Shown here piece by piece: positions 46,744-60,911 of a stretch of DNA of 64,000 nt. The stretch's first letter is position 1. Each line of letters starts with the position of its first letter. The notes under the pieces are model-generated. The model was not told the origin of the DNA. It ran no database searches and saw only the letters and a list, made by a program, of their open reading frames with translations. The stretch covers positions 14,307,695 through 14,371,694 of the forward strand of contig CM034606.1 in the NCBI GenBank assembly GCA_020091685.1, given 5' to 3'. The position numbers and the translations under genes are program-made. The DNA is from Lutjanus erythropterus (taxonomy: Eukaryota > Chordata > Actinopteri > Lutjaniformes > Lutjanidae).

Positions 46744-48570
46744 CATTCACTCGAGTGCAGCATGTGTCCCAGAGAGTGTGAGACAGAGAGTGTATGTAGA
46801 CAAGAGGTGTATTTTACCGTATGTATGTACAGTAAGTGTTATTTAAGTGTGTTTTGAGATGAGTGTGTAAAATTTCTACATTTGGATTCATCAGCGAAGT
46901 AGCATACTCATAAAGGGTTGCTTTCGGGAAAAAGTAATGCTTGCAATTACAGCTCCATTTTTAAACGCGTCTAACTTCTGCCACTAAGGGGTCTCTTAAT
47001 CAAAACTATAACAAAAGCCCATTTGTTAAGTAGCGTGTGGTCATGGGAGTTCTTGTCTTCATTGTTAAACAAATACGTTTGCCAATGACACTGAATAATT
47101 GTGCTCTGTCACAAGAGCGCAATACAAAAAAGAGTAAACTATAGAGTGGCTAACTAGCTAGTTTGCAGACTTGCTTCCTCACTCTCTGACGTTTCATCTG
47201 CCTTTTCCTGTATTTGCCCTGAAGTTATAACAACTAGAGGGGCCACTGACTGAATGAAACACACATTAAACTGAATAATGTTAGAGGTTCTTCTGAGTCT
47301 GGAAACTTTTGGGATAACATAAGTTATAACATAAGTAGAAGTCGACAAAGTAAAAGGCATTTTAATGTGGAAATCTAATACCTTTAAATATTAATATTTT
47401 TTTGAGTTGAGTAATTGCTTTGATTTTTATACAGCTGGTTTTGTTAAAAAAAAAAAGTAGATCTGCCTGACACTGAATGGGTGAGATTTGATCAATTCTG
47501 ATACACTTTGAGATGAAACAAATGTCTACAAAAAAATGGCCATTGTGCATATTTTTCTTTGTATTATATTCATTTTAAGCATATCACTGTGCAGGTTGTT
47601 ACCGTCTGACACAGAGATGATGGAGCTGTAATTTAAAGGCTTTATGACAGACTTTGCTAGCATTGCTGAGGGAGAACAAACGCCCGTTCCACTTTGATTC
47701 TCTGTCGTGATGGATTGATCATCGATACTTTACAACTTCATATTCCATCTCTGCCTGCAGGTACAATATTTAGAGGGAAATAAGAAAATAATGGATTGAA
47801 GAAGAGGGATGAACAAGAGACGCAGGAAAATAACTCAACAAGGAGAGTGCGTTAAAAACTATAAACCAGTCTCCCACGGATGATCATTTCCCCTCGTTTA
47901 TGAAATCTTTCTTCTTCAGTGTCCTTCTATGAGTTATTTTTAATTCACAGAGCAGCACTGTCTCTCTTTGCCTGCATTTATTTCTTCCACTGACACTATA
48001 AATGTAGTGGCCTTCGATCCCTTCAGTTGCATTCTGGAAATCTGGCCATCGTGACAGTATTATGGTCGTTGTCATTACACAAATCTGTTCTGCGGTCTCA
48101 AAAAGGAAACTAAAAAAGAATAAAGGGACATTACATCACTAGAGAACATTCTATTCTTTGCTTGGTGCCAGTTCTACTGAAGAACCCAACATATCTACAT
48201 TGTATGACGTTTGATGAAATGCTTGTAAAAGAGGAAAGGACACACTTTACAGAATAGCACACTGACAAATGTTTCCAAATGTGCACATTCATTTATTTGC
48301 TGTTGGTCTCTGAATAGCACGACTGATATTGTATCTTTCATAAGCTTCGATAGAACTGGCAACAAAGTCTGAGGATATAATGTTTTATAGTGATTTAATG
48401 TCCCTCTGTTTTTATTTTCCTTGAGTTTCACAAGGAAGGCAGCCTATGAAGTGGCACTATGAAACTACAACAACAATGTAGAATAATAAAGTATACAGCA
48501 TTAATATTATGAAATTATGAAATGAATATTATTAATATTATGAAATGAATAATCATCTGAATAAATACAG
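46744..48570 (+). other. Probable 3' UTR of the GABA-A subunit gene with AATAAA candidates
   Basis: After the TAG stop there is no coding signal. The first canonical AATAAA on the plus strand that I found is at 48119-48124, giving a 3' UTR of about 1.4 kb. Others follow at 48485-48490 and 48560-48565, and one more around 50693. Which one is used cannot be told from sequence alone. The stretch from 48480 to 48550 is a simple run of ATTAT/GAAAT words. Confidence 0.35.
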
Positions 48571-51500
48571 TGACAAATTCTGATTTAATCCTGCCGTGTG
48601 ATTGGTGGAGAGATGAAGTGTCATTATTAAACTGAAAAGTATCATTATAAGATAAGAAAGTGACATTAAATCATGGTGTCACTGAGAAAAACATGGTTAT
48701 GAAACAAAAACAAACTTGAAAAAGAACATTCTGAAGTACATATTTTCCATAATGAAATAAAAAGAATGCAATTATTGTAGAAATAATAATGAAATAACAT
48801 TTCTCACTCACATTCTCATTTATTTATTCATGTAATTCTTCATTTCCTTGTCTTTCATTTATTTATTTGATATTTAACACTCGTGTGATACATTATAATG
48901 GTGTAAATATACAGTCCAGCAACACCTAGACATGCGATAGTGATATATGCAGCACTCTTTGTTAGTTGCTGTGTTTTTCACTATGCTTTTGTAATACATA
49001 AAGCAGACCGAGATGTGTTAGACATTGTAGAGTGATTTGAATATGAATGAAATGGCCAAAATATTTCAACAGGATGTCATCATCTGTGCATTGTCCACAT
49101 GATAAAAAAAAAAAAAAAAACTCACTGGATATACAACTCTTGAGGTATCACTTCTCTCTTCAGTTTTTTCGGGCTGCTGTCATCTTCCACCGTGTGACTA
49201 TCGAGTGTTTCAGTTCAGGTGTCGCAGTGTGTTTGCTACCAGTGATGTGAACCAAAGAGCCAAAGATTCCAATTTGATTTCACCGTTCTCCTTGGTTTCC
49301 CTTTAGTTCCTCAACTCTGAGATTTTAAGTGCATTTTCAGATCTTATGTTTATTATTCATACGATATATTCTGAAACAGCATGCAGTCAATGAGCAGATG
49401 AACATAACACTTTACATTTCAGACAGAAAACTGGATTCAGTTTAACAACGGAGATGCATGTTTATTTATTGCTATATTCAATATTGCTGTGACATACTCT
49501 CACTCATTACATTCCATTTTTAAGAGCTAACATTCAATGTGTATTGAGCATAATGGCAAGCTAAATTGTCAGTATATATTTATATTTAATTGCCTTTTAA
49601 ACTGTTTATGTTCATATTTTTGCTGCATTGCCTCTCATGTTTTAATCTATTTTTGAATATGTCATCGACTACCTGACTTTTTGATTGCTCTCCTTGCCTG
49701 ATGATAATAGAAAAGTAAGATTTACTTTTGTTTTCTGTTCCTCCTGCATGGTTATCAAGTGTAACTTTTGTTTCTTCTGCTTTGCATCATTTTGTTTTGG
49801 TTTAATATGATGGAGAAGAAACATCATGAAATGCTCAGCTGAGGCTATTGAAAGGATTAGATGTGTATTTTGATTGTTAATAATGTAACTTTGATTAGGA
49901 GTCTCACCTGGGTCCAGAAGTACAGGATGTTCAACTTTCTGTTCTCATTTTCAGTTATTTGAACCTTATTCTTTGAAAGGACGTGTGATCAGTGACAGTG
50001 TTCGTTTGCCTCCGACTGAGCCGCGTCTGCAGAAGTCGGTGAGCACTGACCCATTGAAATGGTTAATATGATAAAACACAGACTGTCAGGTTTTATACAA
50101 TATAGCACCACGGCAGTAGTTTTGATAGTAATCTTTGCAGTGTAGAGTACAAGAAATGAATGCCAATATGGAGCCAAAGAACCACAAAAGCAACGACTGA
50201 AGCTTTCCCGTCCATGTGGATACACAGTCACCCACTGATGAAGGTGATCCATACACAAAGCTCAAGAGTATCTATTGTCCTATGGCTCCATGGTCGCAAC
50301 TACATCACCAGTACTGGGTTGCTGTGAATGGACAGTAATTTGGATGCTTACAGTAATCCAAGGACGGTGAGAATACGTTGCGGAAACATATGAAACAGGA
50401 CATTACGGACATCATTGCCAGGACATATTTTACTTTTCAGCAACATTGTCGGGCAACAGAAAAGCGGAAAATGGCGACCACTGGATTGCCCTTTCTCTCC
50501 TGTTGTGGGACGCGTGAAATAATGCCTCAAGGTGACGTTGGCTACCAACCTCACAGTTCCTAAGAACATCTTCATGTGAAATGTATTTATATACTGTAGT
50601 ACCACGTTAATATAGGCATCAGTTTGCTTATCCTGTTGTAAATAAATAGTGACACTATGCATGTTTATTTGGTGTATGAATATGAATGATAGCAATAAAA
50701 GAGGTTTAACGTGTGTATTGTTGATGCTCTTTATACATTTTCATAACAGTATGTACTTCTCATGACTTAATGAGACTTTCACCACTTATTACATAACATA
50801 ATATGTTTATTATAACTCTGGATATTGTTGTGTCCTTAACTTACCCAAGTAGGTTTTTTGTGGAACTATGACCACAAAGTTAACCACATGTCAAAAGAGG
50901 CCTTCTGGTATCATCTCATACAGCTGCTAAAGGGTATCTCGTGTGCCTGTATGATGAATTCCACCAGACATGGCTGCGTCATTGTACGGCTGCACCTCGT
51001 CAACCAGAGCTGATCTTTATTCCACCAGCGGTGCCCCGGCACATCCCAGATGCTCTGCTCCACTTCAAATTGACACAGAAAAAGCAGAGAGATTCCAGTC
51101 AATTTTGAAAATAAAACATCTCATGCAGATTCTCAATCATAAAACCAGACAAAAACTATTTAACTACATAGCCTGCCTGTTCATCGTAGAAGCACAGAAA
51201 GCAAGGAAAGAGGACCAAATCAACAAAATCTGAGCAAAACCAAAGATAACTTCATTAACCAGAGGTATGTAATTTCAGTAAATCATGAACAAGAGTTCTT
51301 CTTATTAAGATGGCTGGAAAAATCTTTTTGCAGCTGATTCCAGCTGTGGAAGGCCTGAGTCTTTGCAGCTGCTCGTGTTTTTGCTCAGTCAGATTCACTA
51401 TATTGAGGCGTGTAGACAGCTCCCTGCATTCTTAAGCTGTACTCTACTATGTACAAAGTGAGAAAATGTGAAAGAACTTCACTTTCATGTATAAATACAT

Positions 51501-52073
51501 AAATAAAAATAAATGTATGAACACTTCGACTTACATTAATTAATAAATACATTGATAAGCATCCAAACAGGGACAGTAGCATAGAATTAGAGTAAACTCT
51601 GGAATAAACAGAGGTCAGCGAGACGAGCAGTGTAGTGAAATTTAATTTCTCTCTCTGGATGAACAGAAGTCTGATTATGAAGATCAGACAGACTGGCAAT
51701 ACAGAAAGTCAACACCTTTTTTTGCTTTAAAGTTGAAAAGGGGAATGGAAATAATGGTTCTCTAATGTCTCCAGTCTTTGTAATCCTCATGCTATAAATC
51801 CTCAACTGAATGAATCAAAAATCCTCTTAACATCAGTGGGACGTGGTACATATCAAAAGTTCAGGTTTTGACCTTCTCAAATACTTTCTGTTTCAAATAT
51901 TTTATGTTCAGCTTTGATCATAAATGAACTGTCTGATGGTCAGTCAGGCTTTTTAAAGTTTTGATCAGACCCTCTCAGTATGTATGTGTTGTACTGTATC
52001 CCTGCAGTTCTCACATCCCATGTACCACTGATAGTGTCGACTGAAGTAGTATGAATTAATAACATGCAAGTCG
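48571..52073. other. Intergenic stretch without recognised gene
   Basis: AT-rich sequence. A poly-A run lies at 49106-49121. The minus-strand 89-codon frame at 49989-50258 and the plus-strand exon-like stretch at 49955-50038 are discussed as weak candidates only. Nothing else is recognisable. Confidence 0.4.
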
Positions 52074-52140
52074 GTTAAACTTTATTTTAGAGTACACTAT
52101 TAAGACATGTAAGGCACTGTTTTGTAAAATAAAGTTTGAC
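52074..52140. mobile_element. Very short MITE with GTYAAACTTTATTTTA ends
   Basis: gttaaactttatttta at the left and taaaataaagtttgac at the right are inverted repeats surrounding about 35 bp. It is a minimal relative of the 52955-53193 element. Confidence 0.5.
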
Positions 52141-52954
52141 AGGTGACTCCTTTGAGTAATGTGTGAGATTTGGATGTCAAACCTGTGTCTAGGATTTTTA
52201 CTGACTGAGCTCATGTTCAAGGCTACACCAACCCGAGGCTGAATATGCAGCTCTGTGCTCCCAGCTGAACCCGGATGAGACAGCATCTGCTGCTTGAAAG
52301 GGTCAAGGCATCATCCAGCACTCAACATTTTTGTGTTCTCCTGGGTCTTGAAACAAAACACAACGATTTTAATGTCAAATCGTTATCACACTTTTAAACA
52401 AGCCAAAAAACATAATTACAGTTATTATAAATGAAGACAAAAATGAGACGCGGAATTTCAATTCAGGTATTTCGAACATTTTTCAAAATCAAACACAAAA
52501 CATCTGGCATTGGAAATCACAAGCTAAATGAACCTAATCATGTGAAATCTCAAAACCAATTAAACAATCTCATACACCACTATGAAGCATGAAAAACAGC
52601 TCAGTTAAAGTTTATATTTGCAAAACTAATTATCGTATTTAATTCTGATCAAAATGTTGTCTGCAGCACTCACTTCCTCAAAATTATACAAGTTGAATGA
52701 GGCAGAGTAAAGGTTTTCTCTTATTATAATTACTGAATATGCTACATTTCAAGAAGTCAAACTTGCATTCGACATTTCAATCAAGTTTACAGTTTTCATC
52801 TAAAATACTCATTAATCAGAATTTATTCCACTGTAACAGACACTTATAAAATACAGTACATTGCATCATTTTGACAGCAATCAAAAGGAAAAACACTCAC
52901 ACACACCACTACATTTGACACTGCCATATGTGGTAGCAGTTTTTAGCCATTATG

Positions 52955-53193
52955 GGTCACACTTTATTTTACATTACAACAAGCTGCACTTTCTATCAAA
53001 CTAGACAAAAAACTAGAAATATGTGCTGTCTTAGATAGTATTATATCCTTTATTAGACCCTGATTAGACTTGTTTGGAGGGTAATTGGGGACACAATGCA
53101 ACAGAACTGTATTGTAAACTAAAGAAAATTCACATATCTGCTATTTACCCATTTAAAAAATATATTAGTGTTCTGTAAAATAAAGTGTAATCC
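52955..53193. mobile_element. MITE with ACACTTTATTTTAC inverted ends
   Basis: ggtcacactttattttacatta at the left and ctgtaaaataaagtgtaatcc at the right pair as terminal inverted repeats. The element is about 239 bp and has no coding capacity, as in hAT-like fish MITEs. Confidence 0.65.
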
Positions 53194-54083
53194 AGTTATG
53201 TTGCTGTAATCCCATGGGTAATGTCTTTAAAATGAGAAATGCTTGCAAACACAATTGTATTGTTCCAGTGTTAATATAGCATTCATAATAATCATTTTGT
53301 GTTAATACTATTCCGATTATGGATCATTTATTTAGTGCTTTGCACTTTGTATGTGCAATAAGGACATCATTTTGTGTTAAACAAGATTTTGCACAAGGAA
53401 ACCAATCCAAGCCAAAGCAATATAGTATTTCTTGATTTCAGTGTTAAACCTTTGTCAAAAGTACACATTCTTACTGTAAAAATAACAATCAAATGACCAG
53501 AGCTCTCTGGAGAAACTTTGATTGCAAATTGTTTTTTTTTAACATTTGCAGTAACCCAGATAGTGTATCTGCATCATGGCTGTGTGGCCCTCTGAAATAT
53601 CAGTTACATCAGTGTAAGAACTGATAAGATGAGTCACATTGCGGAGCCCGTTACTCTCCCTGCAGGACAGAGGGTCTGAATCTGGTTTGAAGCAGAATGG
53701 CACAGAAAGTTATCACAGCATCAAAACAGATCTCAGGGTGGCAGATTCAAGCGTATGTGAGCATGAGTGAGACCAAACACAGGACTGGTCTCAGCAGAAA
53801 AGTCAGACAGGACTGTAGAATAATGTGTGCGATCGGTTTCCCTCACAGTCCATGGAATATCAATAGTGGTCTAATCAAACAGACGGGAGCGGGGGGTACA
53901 GAGGCCACCAATAATTACAATCTCACAGAGCAGATAAATGTCTAAAGTCACTGAGATTATTGACGCAGAATTGATGAGACCTTTCAAAACCATGCAGCAA
54001 ATTGATTGTTGTGTAAGTGTGTGTTTGTGGATGATGGATTCTGGAAAGATTTCTATATCACCATCTATAACTACACTTGGGTG

Positions 54084-54141
54084 CAGAGGTGGCACGTAAC
54101 TAAGTGCTTTTACTCAAGTACAATTGTACTTAAATATTTTT
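54084..54141. repeat. Fragment of the ACTAAGTACTTTTACTCAAGTAC teleost repeat
   Basis: agaggtggcacgtaactaagtgcttttactcaagtacaattgtacttaaat is a near-standard copy of a short dispersed fish repeat. A smaller fragment (ggtggaatgtaaccaagtacattta) lies at 44750-44774. Confidence 0.65.
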
Positions 54142-56221
54142 TTTTTTTTATATATATTTCAGACTGTAAAAATTAAAAAGGTTGAGAAAAGACAAAATTT
54201 CAAAGCAGCTTACTTCAATAAATGTTTGAGGCCAACTCAAACTCTTAAGTTCTGAAAAAGCTTTACTAACTACAAATAATTGTATTTCAAAAATTGTTGA
54301 GTAAACTCAAAGTGGAAGTTTATAATGGTTAACAATTAAATACTTTCAATTTCAAACATTTAGTTTTCAAGCACACAAATAATGACAAAGCGGGTTCAGA
54401 GATTGCTGTGAGTTTATCTAAAGAAGAAAGGCAAATTATCTCAACAAAAGATTATATGATGTTAAAACTTAGTTTAGTTTATTTCAAAACTGAGTTTGAG
54501 CATGTGAGTCTGATTAAAAACTGAAAAACAAAAACAGTTAAGGCAATTGCCTTCAAATCATGAGTTTTCTCAACTCTTGTAGATTTAGATGATTCTCACA
54601 AACATAAATCAACTAATAAATAATTATGTATTATAGATTAATAATTAAAGTAATTAAAATTATCCCCACCTTTACCAGCTGCATCATTAAAGTAATGTAT
54701 AGTTTTTATCTGTTTATATATATTCTGAAATCAACCCTTCTTCATAATGAATACTTTTGGTACTTTCAGTAGGCCTATATTTTAATGCTCATATTTTTGT
54801 TTTACATGAGTAAGATGTATTTAGATGGGACATATTGTAACAATACTCTTACATTGCAGTATTGCTGGTTTTACCTAAGAAAAAGATATGAATACTTCTT
54901 GCACCACCGCCTGTGTCTGTTGTCTTGCTGTCATGCATATTTCCAGCTTGTTTTGTTTGTGTCTACAGCTTTACAGCCCATAATTAAGGTCTACATGGCT
55001 GCTTTTAGTATTAACGAGTAAGAGGTGTGACGTGTCCACAGCCAGCTGATTCTGTAAACAGTCACACTGCAAATTTAAACCAGTAAACCGTTTAACCTTG
55101 TAATAACAAAACGTGTTCTCCTGACAGGCAGAACAGCACCGAGATGTGCTGCTCTGTGTCTCCACAAGATGGCAGTATGGAACCACATTTCACCATCACA
55201 TCCACTGCAGTGGCAAGGAGCTGCAATGTACAACAAATCATGAGAGCAATGAGATTCACTCACATGTTGATGCACTGAGGAAGCTGTTATCAGAATTTAC
55301 TGACAATCCCCCTTTAGTGCTAAGCGGATTACGTGTGTGAAACTTGCGCGTGTTTGTTGTTTAGCTGTTTTAATTTCGGTGTTCCTCTCCTCGGGGAGTT
55401 GCAGGTTAGAGTCACGGGAAGATACAAAATGATGCTCATTAAAATGAGGTTCAGCTTGAGTGATGGAATTGTTTAAGTAAATCATGAATCTGCTGCGTTA
55501 ACAAGCGACTTAATGAAGGGATGAGACTAAAAGATTGACCAGCTGATTGTCTGATTGATTTTGCTGTCCAGCACGTATCTAATATTTATTTTAATATTTG
55601 ATGTTACACAAGGAATAATGCTATTAATGCAAAATAAAAAAAAAAATCTACAATTGTAGGCTCCCACTGCTGACTTAAAAGAAGTAGTTTACATTTGTCA
55701 ACAACTGACCAAATTGCTCACTAATCAGCTGTGAATAAGCTCATTAAGACAACAGCTACAGTTTATTAGTTATGTACCGCAGTGCAATAAAGCCATACTG
55801 CAGAAGTGTTCTGTAGAAGCCCCATTGACTCCCACTACATTCACAGAGTACATACGAGGCACAGCGTGAGCAGCATGTTAGCAGACCAGCAGCTTCAGTG
55901 TCTGTCTACACTGGTGCAGTATTGAGCGGTGGCCACTTTGACAACACCCAGAGCCCAATACACAATCAAGTTCTGTAAAAATACACTAAAACACTAAATG
56001 GACGCATACTGCTACCTCAGACACATGAGATAGATGACTGAAATGCTTTTTGTGCAGACATTCTGTAACTCCATCAATACATCCACATACATCAGCGATA
56101 TATTATCATCAGGTATGTTAAAAATCATGCCAAATAGGATTTTCTACAGGAAATGCCTCCCGTTTTCACAATTGCACAAGATTTAATTCCTCATTTAGGT
56201 CACATTTGAAATTATGTACCG

Positions 56222-56246
56222 TATATATATATATATATATATATAT
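56222..56246. repeat. (TA)12 microsatellite
   Basis: A perfect TA run of about 25 bp. Confidence 0.95.
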
Positions 56247-58014
56247 GTTGGAAAAGAAGCTGAAAAAGGAATGACAGTGAACAGAGAAAGCTGACATGTG
56301 GCACTTATCTAAATACAAAATATACACATATAGTTTAAAACATAAAAGAGTGAAACTGCAGTAAAGTCAAGATTGAAGTATCTGCTAACTGCTCTCAGCT
56401 ACAGCGCATCAGTTAACGTTACCAACTTCTTATGACCAATAAGTGTCTATGAGATTTACTTGCAATTTGCTAATTCGGACCATTGGGACCATTACCCTGC
56501 AAACTGAATATCAATCAAACCTTTTAATCATTAGCCATGTAGCTCACTGTGTTTAATACACTCCCTAGTTTTTCATAACAGCCTTGCACTAAACCAGGGT
56601 TGTTTAAACTGGGATCTGAAAACGTGTTGGATACTTGAGGTGCTTTCAAAGTGTCTTTACAAAGTTAGATATAGGAATTTTATATGCTATACAACTTAAA
56701 TTTAAGTTGAGGATTATTAATGTTCCAGTTTGGTTAGATTTCCCAAAAAGAAACTTGTGAGAACAGTTTTGCAGTTAGCAGCTGTGGACTGGAAGGATCT
56801 TTTATTTTAATATATTCACTGCTTTTCAGATCGTATCTTTACAATCAGAGGAACTTCCTCACATGCATCACTTGTGGTATTGAAACAGCCTGTTAAGAGA
56901 AAGAAGTTGAGCACCATATGGTGCTGTGTTACACCGCAGAAGCTGTCAACACAGGCCGTTTCTCACAGCAGATATTTTGGCTGTCGTGGCAGGAAAAGCA
57001 CAGGTGTTACTAATCACATTAACGATGACTTCCTTCTATTCAAGTGTCCCAGTAAGCCATGACAGTATGACAGTGAGCCAGCGTGCACAATACCAGCACC
57101 TGAAACTGAAGAATCTAAATGCACTGTAAGCAAACCAACATTCATTTTATTATTAACAATTAAGAATAATTACACGTATGCTTTTACTGCTGTGAACTGT
57201 CTTGTGTGGAAAAGCTTCATATCGAGGTAACATGTCATTAATGGCGTTGATTCTATTGTTAGACTCAACATTTTCTGCCATTTCCATTAGTTGAAGGATA
57301 AAAACTCAAACTGCACTGTTGCTTCAGCAGGTCCAACTGTCGCCCCTCTCATCATATCAGGTCTGTGAACTAATGGGAAGAGTAACCCCTCCAGGTACTT
57401 TGCTCCTGCATCAGTCACCAATTCTGAGATCTTTACCAGTTTAAACGCATAGAAAACCGTGTTGCAGCTTAATTATTAGGAGACCACATATTCTGGTCAG
57501 TCTGGTCAGCAAATATGTTCTGTCTTTGCTGATCCACAACTGGTGTTAGTACACAGAAATAAGTAAAAACACAAGTTTACAGCAACATAACAAATAACCC
57601 AGGCAGAGAGGCAGTAACACCAGCAGTCCCCATGACAGAAGCCTCTGTCTTCTGCTGCTGGCACAGGTGTTTTAATCACACCACTGAAGCCAGGTGTGCC
57701 TCGTGAGCAATCAGAAGGGCGGAGCTAGAGAGGAAAACCTTAAGCTGTAACGCCCCCACCCTTGAAACTATGGATAGTTTGTCAGCACAGAGTTGACAAA
57801 TTACCACCATACCACTGTATTTATTCACTGAAATGAAGTCTACTGAACAGGGAAGGAGTGCTACTTGTCAAGGCTGCATGTTAAGGTAAAATACAGCTAA
57901 ATGCACAGACTTAGTCCACAAGACTCAAAAAACAACAAAACAAAAAAAACACCTCACTACCTCCGAGTATGTGGACTGATCCAGATTGCACTTACATCTG
58001 GCAGCCAACCCAGA

Positions 58015-58056
58015 GCACTCAGCACTACAACAGAAAACTGTTGTAGTGCTGAGTGC
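58015..58056. repeat. Perfect 19-bp inverted repeat with AAAA loop
   Basis: gcactcagcactacaacag (58015-58033), loop aaaa, then its exact reverse complement (58038-58056). It would form a stable hairpin in either DNA strand or in RNA. No T-run or gene lies next to it. Confidence 0.95.
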
Positions 58057-59139
58057 AAACAAATAAAACAGGACTGCTGACAAGAAGGTGTCGCTTGGTC
58101 AAATGTGGGGCAAACGAAATCTTACTACACGTACGACAGCGGCACACTGAGTTTATGAATGAGCAGATGGCTACCATCATGAGGTGAAAAGACCCCACAA
58201 AACCAACACAAAATGATAAAACAGGTTACCGATGCAAAAGTGGAGACCAACCACATGAGCAAAGAGGTTAGTACTTTTATGGTTAATTAACTCATTTTTA
58301 CTCAAAGTGAAGTGACTATCAGCATCTTCTATGTGAAAAAAAAAAGATCCACTGTAAGTGAAATAAAAATCCAAGAAAACCACACAAAGAGTGATACGAA
58401 AACTTCGGGAATAGACAGAAAAATCGGATAGCTTATACAGACATCAAAAGTTAGTCTCTTGTTAAAGATTAGCTTGTGTTTGTTAATAAAATAACCTTAC
58501 TGTTACTTTCTCACCTCGACTGGGCAGAAGCTGAAAGAACTAGGAGTTTTTTAATATTTCATGCACACATTGTGATGGCACTGTGAGTAAGACACTGACA
58601 AATGTTAGCTTCTCTGAGAGGCATCAACAAGGTGACTTAAACAATTTAGCAAAGTATTTCTTTACAACTAACACACTACAATAAAGAATATATAGTTTCA
58701 CCTTAAAAAAGTCTTAACAGATAGACAGAAATTTTCAACATTAGAAATAAAAGGAAGACAATAAAATAGAGACAGACAAGAGTGACACATCTCATTTCTT
58801 CACCCTCTTTTTTGATCATTGCATTATGTAACTTGGTTATTTGGTTGACTTACATGTGCCATAAACTCCATGGATATGTATCTTCCACACATGAGACGCA
58901 GCCTCTACAAATGAAGGATGCACCAGTTGTCAACATGGCAGAGATCTAACTGTATGCAAATTTCTTTTAGTGGTTATAGTGTATTAAAAATGATCATGGT
59001 TGTCAGTATTATCACAGTATTGTAGAATTGTGCTGAAAATGTTCAAGTACTGATACACACTGAAATCACTTAGCCATCTATCTCAAACAATGTCCTGTGT
59101 GATGATCTGTGGGGAGTGATTTCTGTCCTGTCTCCTGCC

Positions 59140-59160
59140 TGTGTGTGTGTGTGTGTGTGT
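59140..59160. repeat. (GT)10 microsatellite
   Basis: A perfect GT run followed by ctatatatct. Confidence 0.95.
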
Positions 59161-60911
59161 CTATATATCTGGTATGTGTGTCTGTGTCTGCTCGTCTCTG
59201 TTGCTTTCTACTTAGACACAGCTGATAAATTATGTGGATTAAATACATAATTTATAAACAAAGTCGCAAACAGCAGTGAATGTGTATTCTATTAACATAA
59301 TGAGGAAATGCTGTTGATTAACATACCTGGTAAATCACTAAAGTGTTGAGACTGAACTCATCAGTAAAATGTTCACTGAAAACTTGTTATTTGTTTTGTC
59401 TAACCTAAAATAGGCAGTCCTCCAGGACACTTTGCACTTATTGTGACTACAGCATTATTCAAAAGTCAGCAGTGACTTAAGATTAATAGACGACCTTTCC
59501 CTAACCTTAACCAGACTTATTTTATTATGTACCCCAAACCATGATATTTCCTTATCTTAACCAAAGCACTTTTGTTGCAGGAGTCTGGACGCAATACCCA
59601 GTCCGTGGTGTTAAGGTCCTGCACTTTGTGTGCTCACCATCCACCCCAACCACCTCCTCAGGAATCCAGCGCGTTAGATGTGTTGTGTCAAAGAAAAGTT
59701 GTCTGTGAACATAAGCCAGGCAAAAATTATGTTGTCGCCACAGCGTAAAAATGAAAAAGAATTTAGTAATATACAAACGAGGTGACAGGGTCGGGATGTG
59801 GGTACTGGTGCACGATTTACACTTTCTACCATGGATTTTTAAGGGTCATTGAGAGCTCACCAGATGCTGCTGGAACTGCAGCACGTCGAAGGCATGAGGA
59901 TGTAAGCACCAGGTGTCCAGTGGGCTTTTGTATTATGGTAGTGTCTGCACCTTTTTCTTCTAATTCACTGCCTACACAAAGTTAAACTTAGCTCATTACA
60001 CCTTAAAAAAGAGATTCTGTTGCAGGTGATAAAAGTTAATAACAAAGTAACCTGAGTGACCTACAGTGAGCCCGAATATGGCCACAAACCAGGTTAGTGT
60101 ATGTAAACCGGGGGAAGTGGTTTCATTATCTCTGCTGTGGTTATCATGCAGCCTTCAGTTATTCAGTTCTACACAATCACCCACAACAGTCTTATCAGAT
60201 GGGACACAAAATCTTATCAAACGTGGTTCCCTGCTCATTGTCATGTGCAGCCGCAGAACATGAACAAACCCTCATACACCCTCTTTTACCTGCGCGTGCA
60301 CAAACACACACACACACATACAGACCTACCTCTATCTGCCCCCCACTCTGCCCATCTGTGTGATCACAGCAGAATGGCAGCATTTAGCCTCTATTGAGAG
60401 CCCCCGTGCTGGGCGTGCTGGAGTGATCCCTAATCTGCCCTGAGATCTGTGTTTCTCCCTATGGCCTGTGAGCACCATGTAATTGGGCTCAAATTGGAAG
60501 CAGGATCTGAGCTTGTTTATGTAACAAGCATTTTGTGTGATAACGACACTGTGCTGTCTGGTTTGTCTGTCTCTTTTCTCTGCTGACTTGCATCCAAAGC
60601 TCCTGTGAGGCTCTGAGGCAGCAGGAGTGGCCACATTTTTGATGGTGGCCGAAACAATCCTTCCTTCAATCAGTCTGTTTGCACCCAGGTACGAATAGGC
60701 GCACAGCAGCTATTTGTGTATTCACACCCGACCACCTTATTTTAGTTAATAAGAGCAACAAATTCACAGTTGATAAGAGGTTATGATGGATGAATTTCCT
60801 GTGGGAGAGCAGAGTGTGAGCCCTGTCCTGGGAAATTAAAATATGACAGTTGTGTGAAATATAATGGATTTAGAGAACGATTGTGGCTTGTCTCCTCAAA
60901 TAGCATGATTA

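Larger units (their letters stand above)
53194..58014. other. Intergenic stretch without recognised gene
   Basis: Apart from the repeats listed, only short open frames without family signature occur (for example 56874-57129, where two overlapping frames of about 65 codons exist but match nothing I know). The segment 57600-57780 is richer in G+C, but I cannot assign it. Confidence 0.4.
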
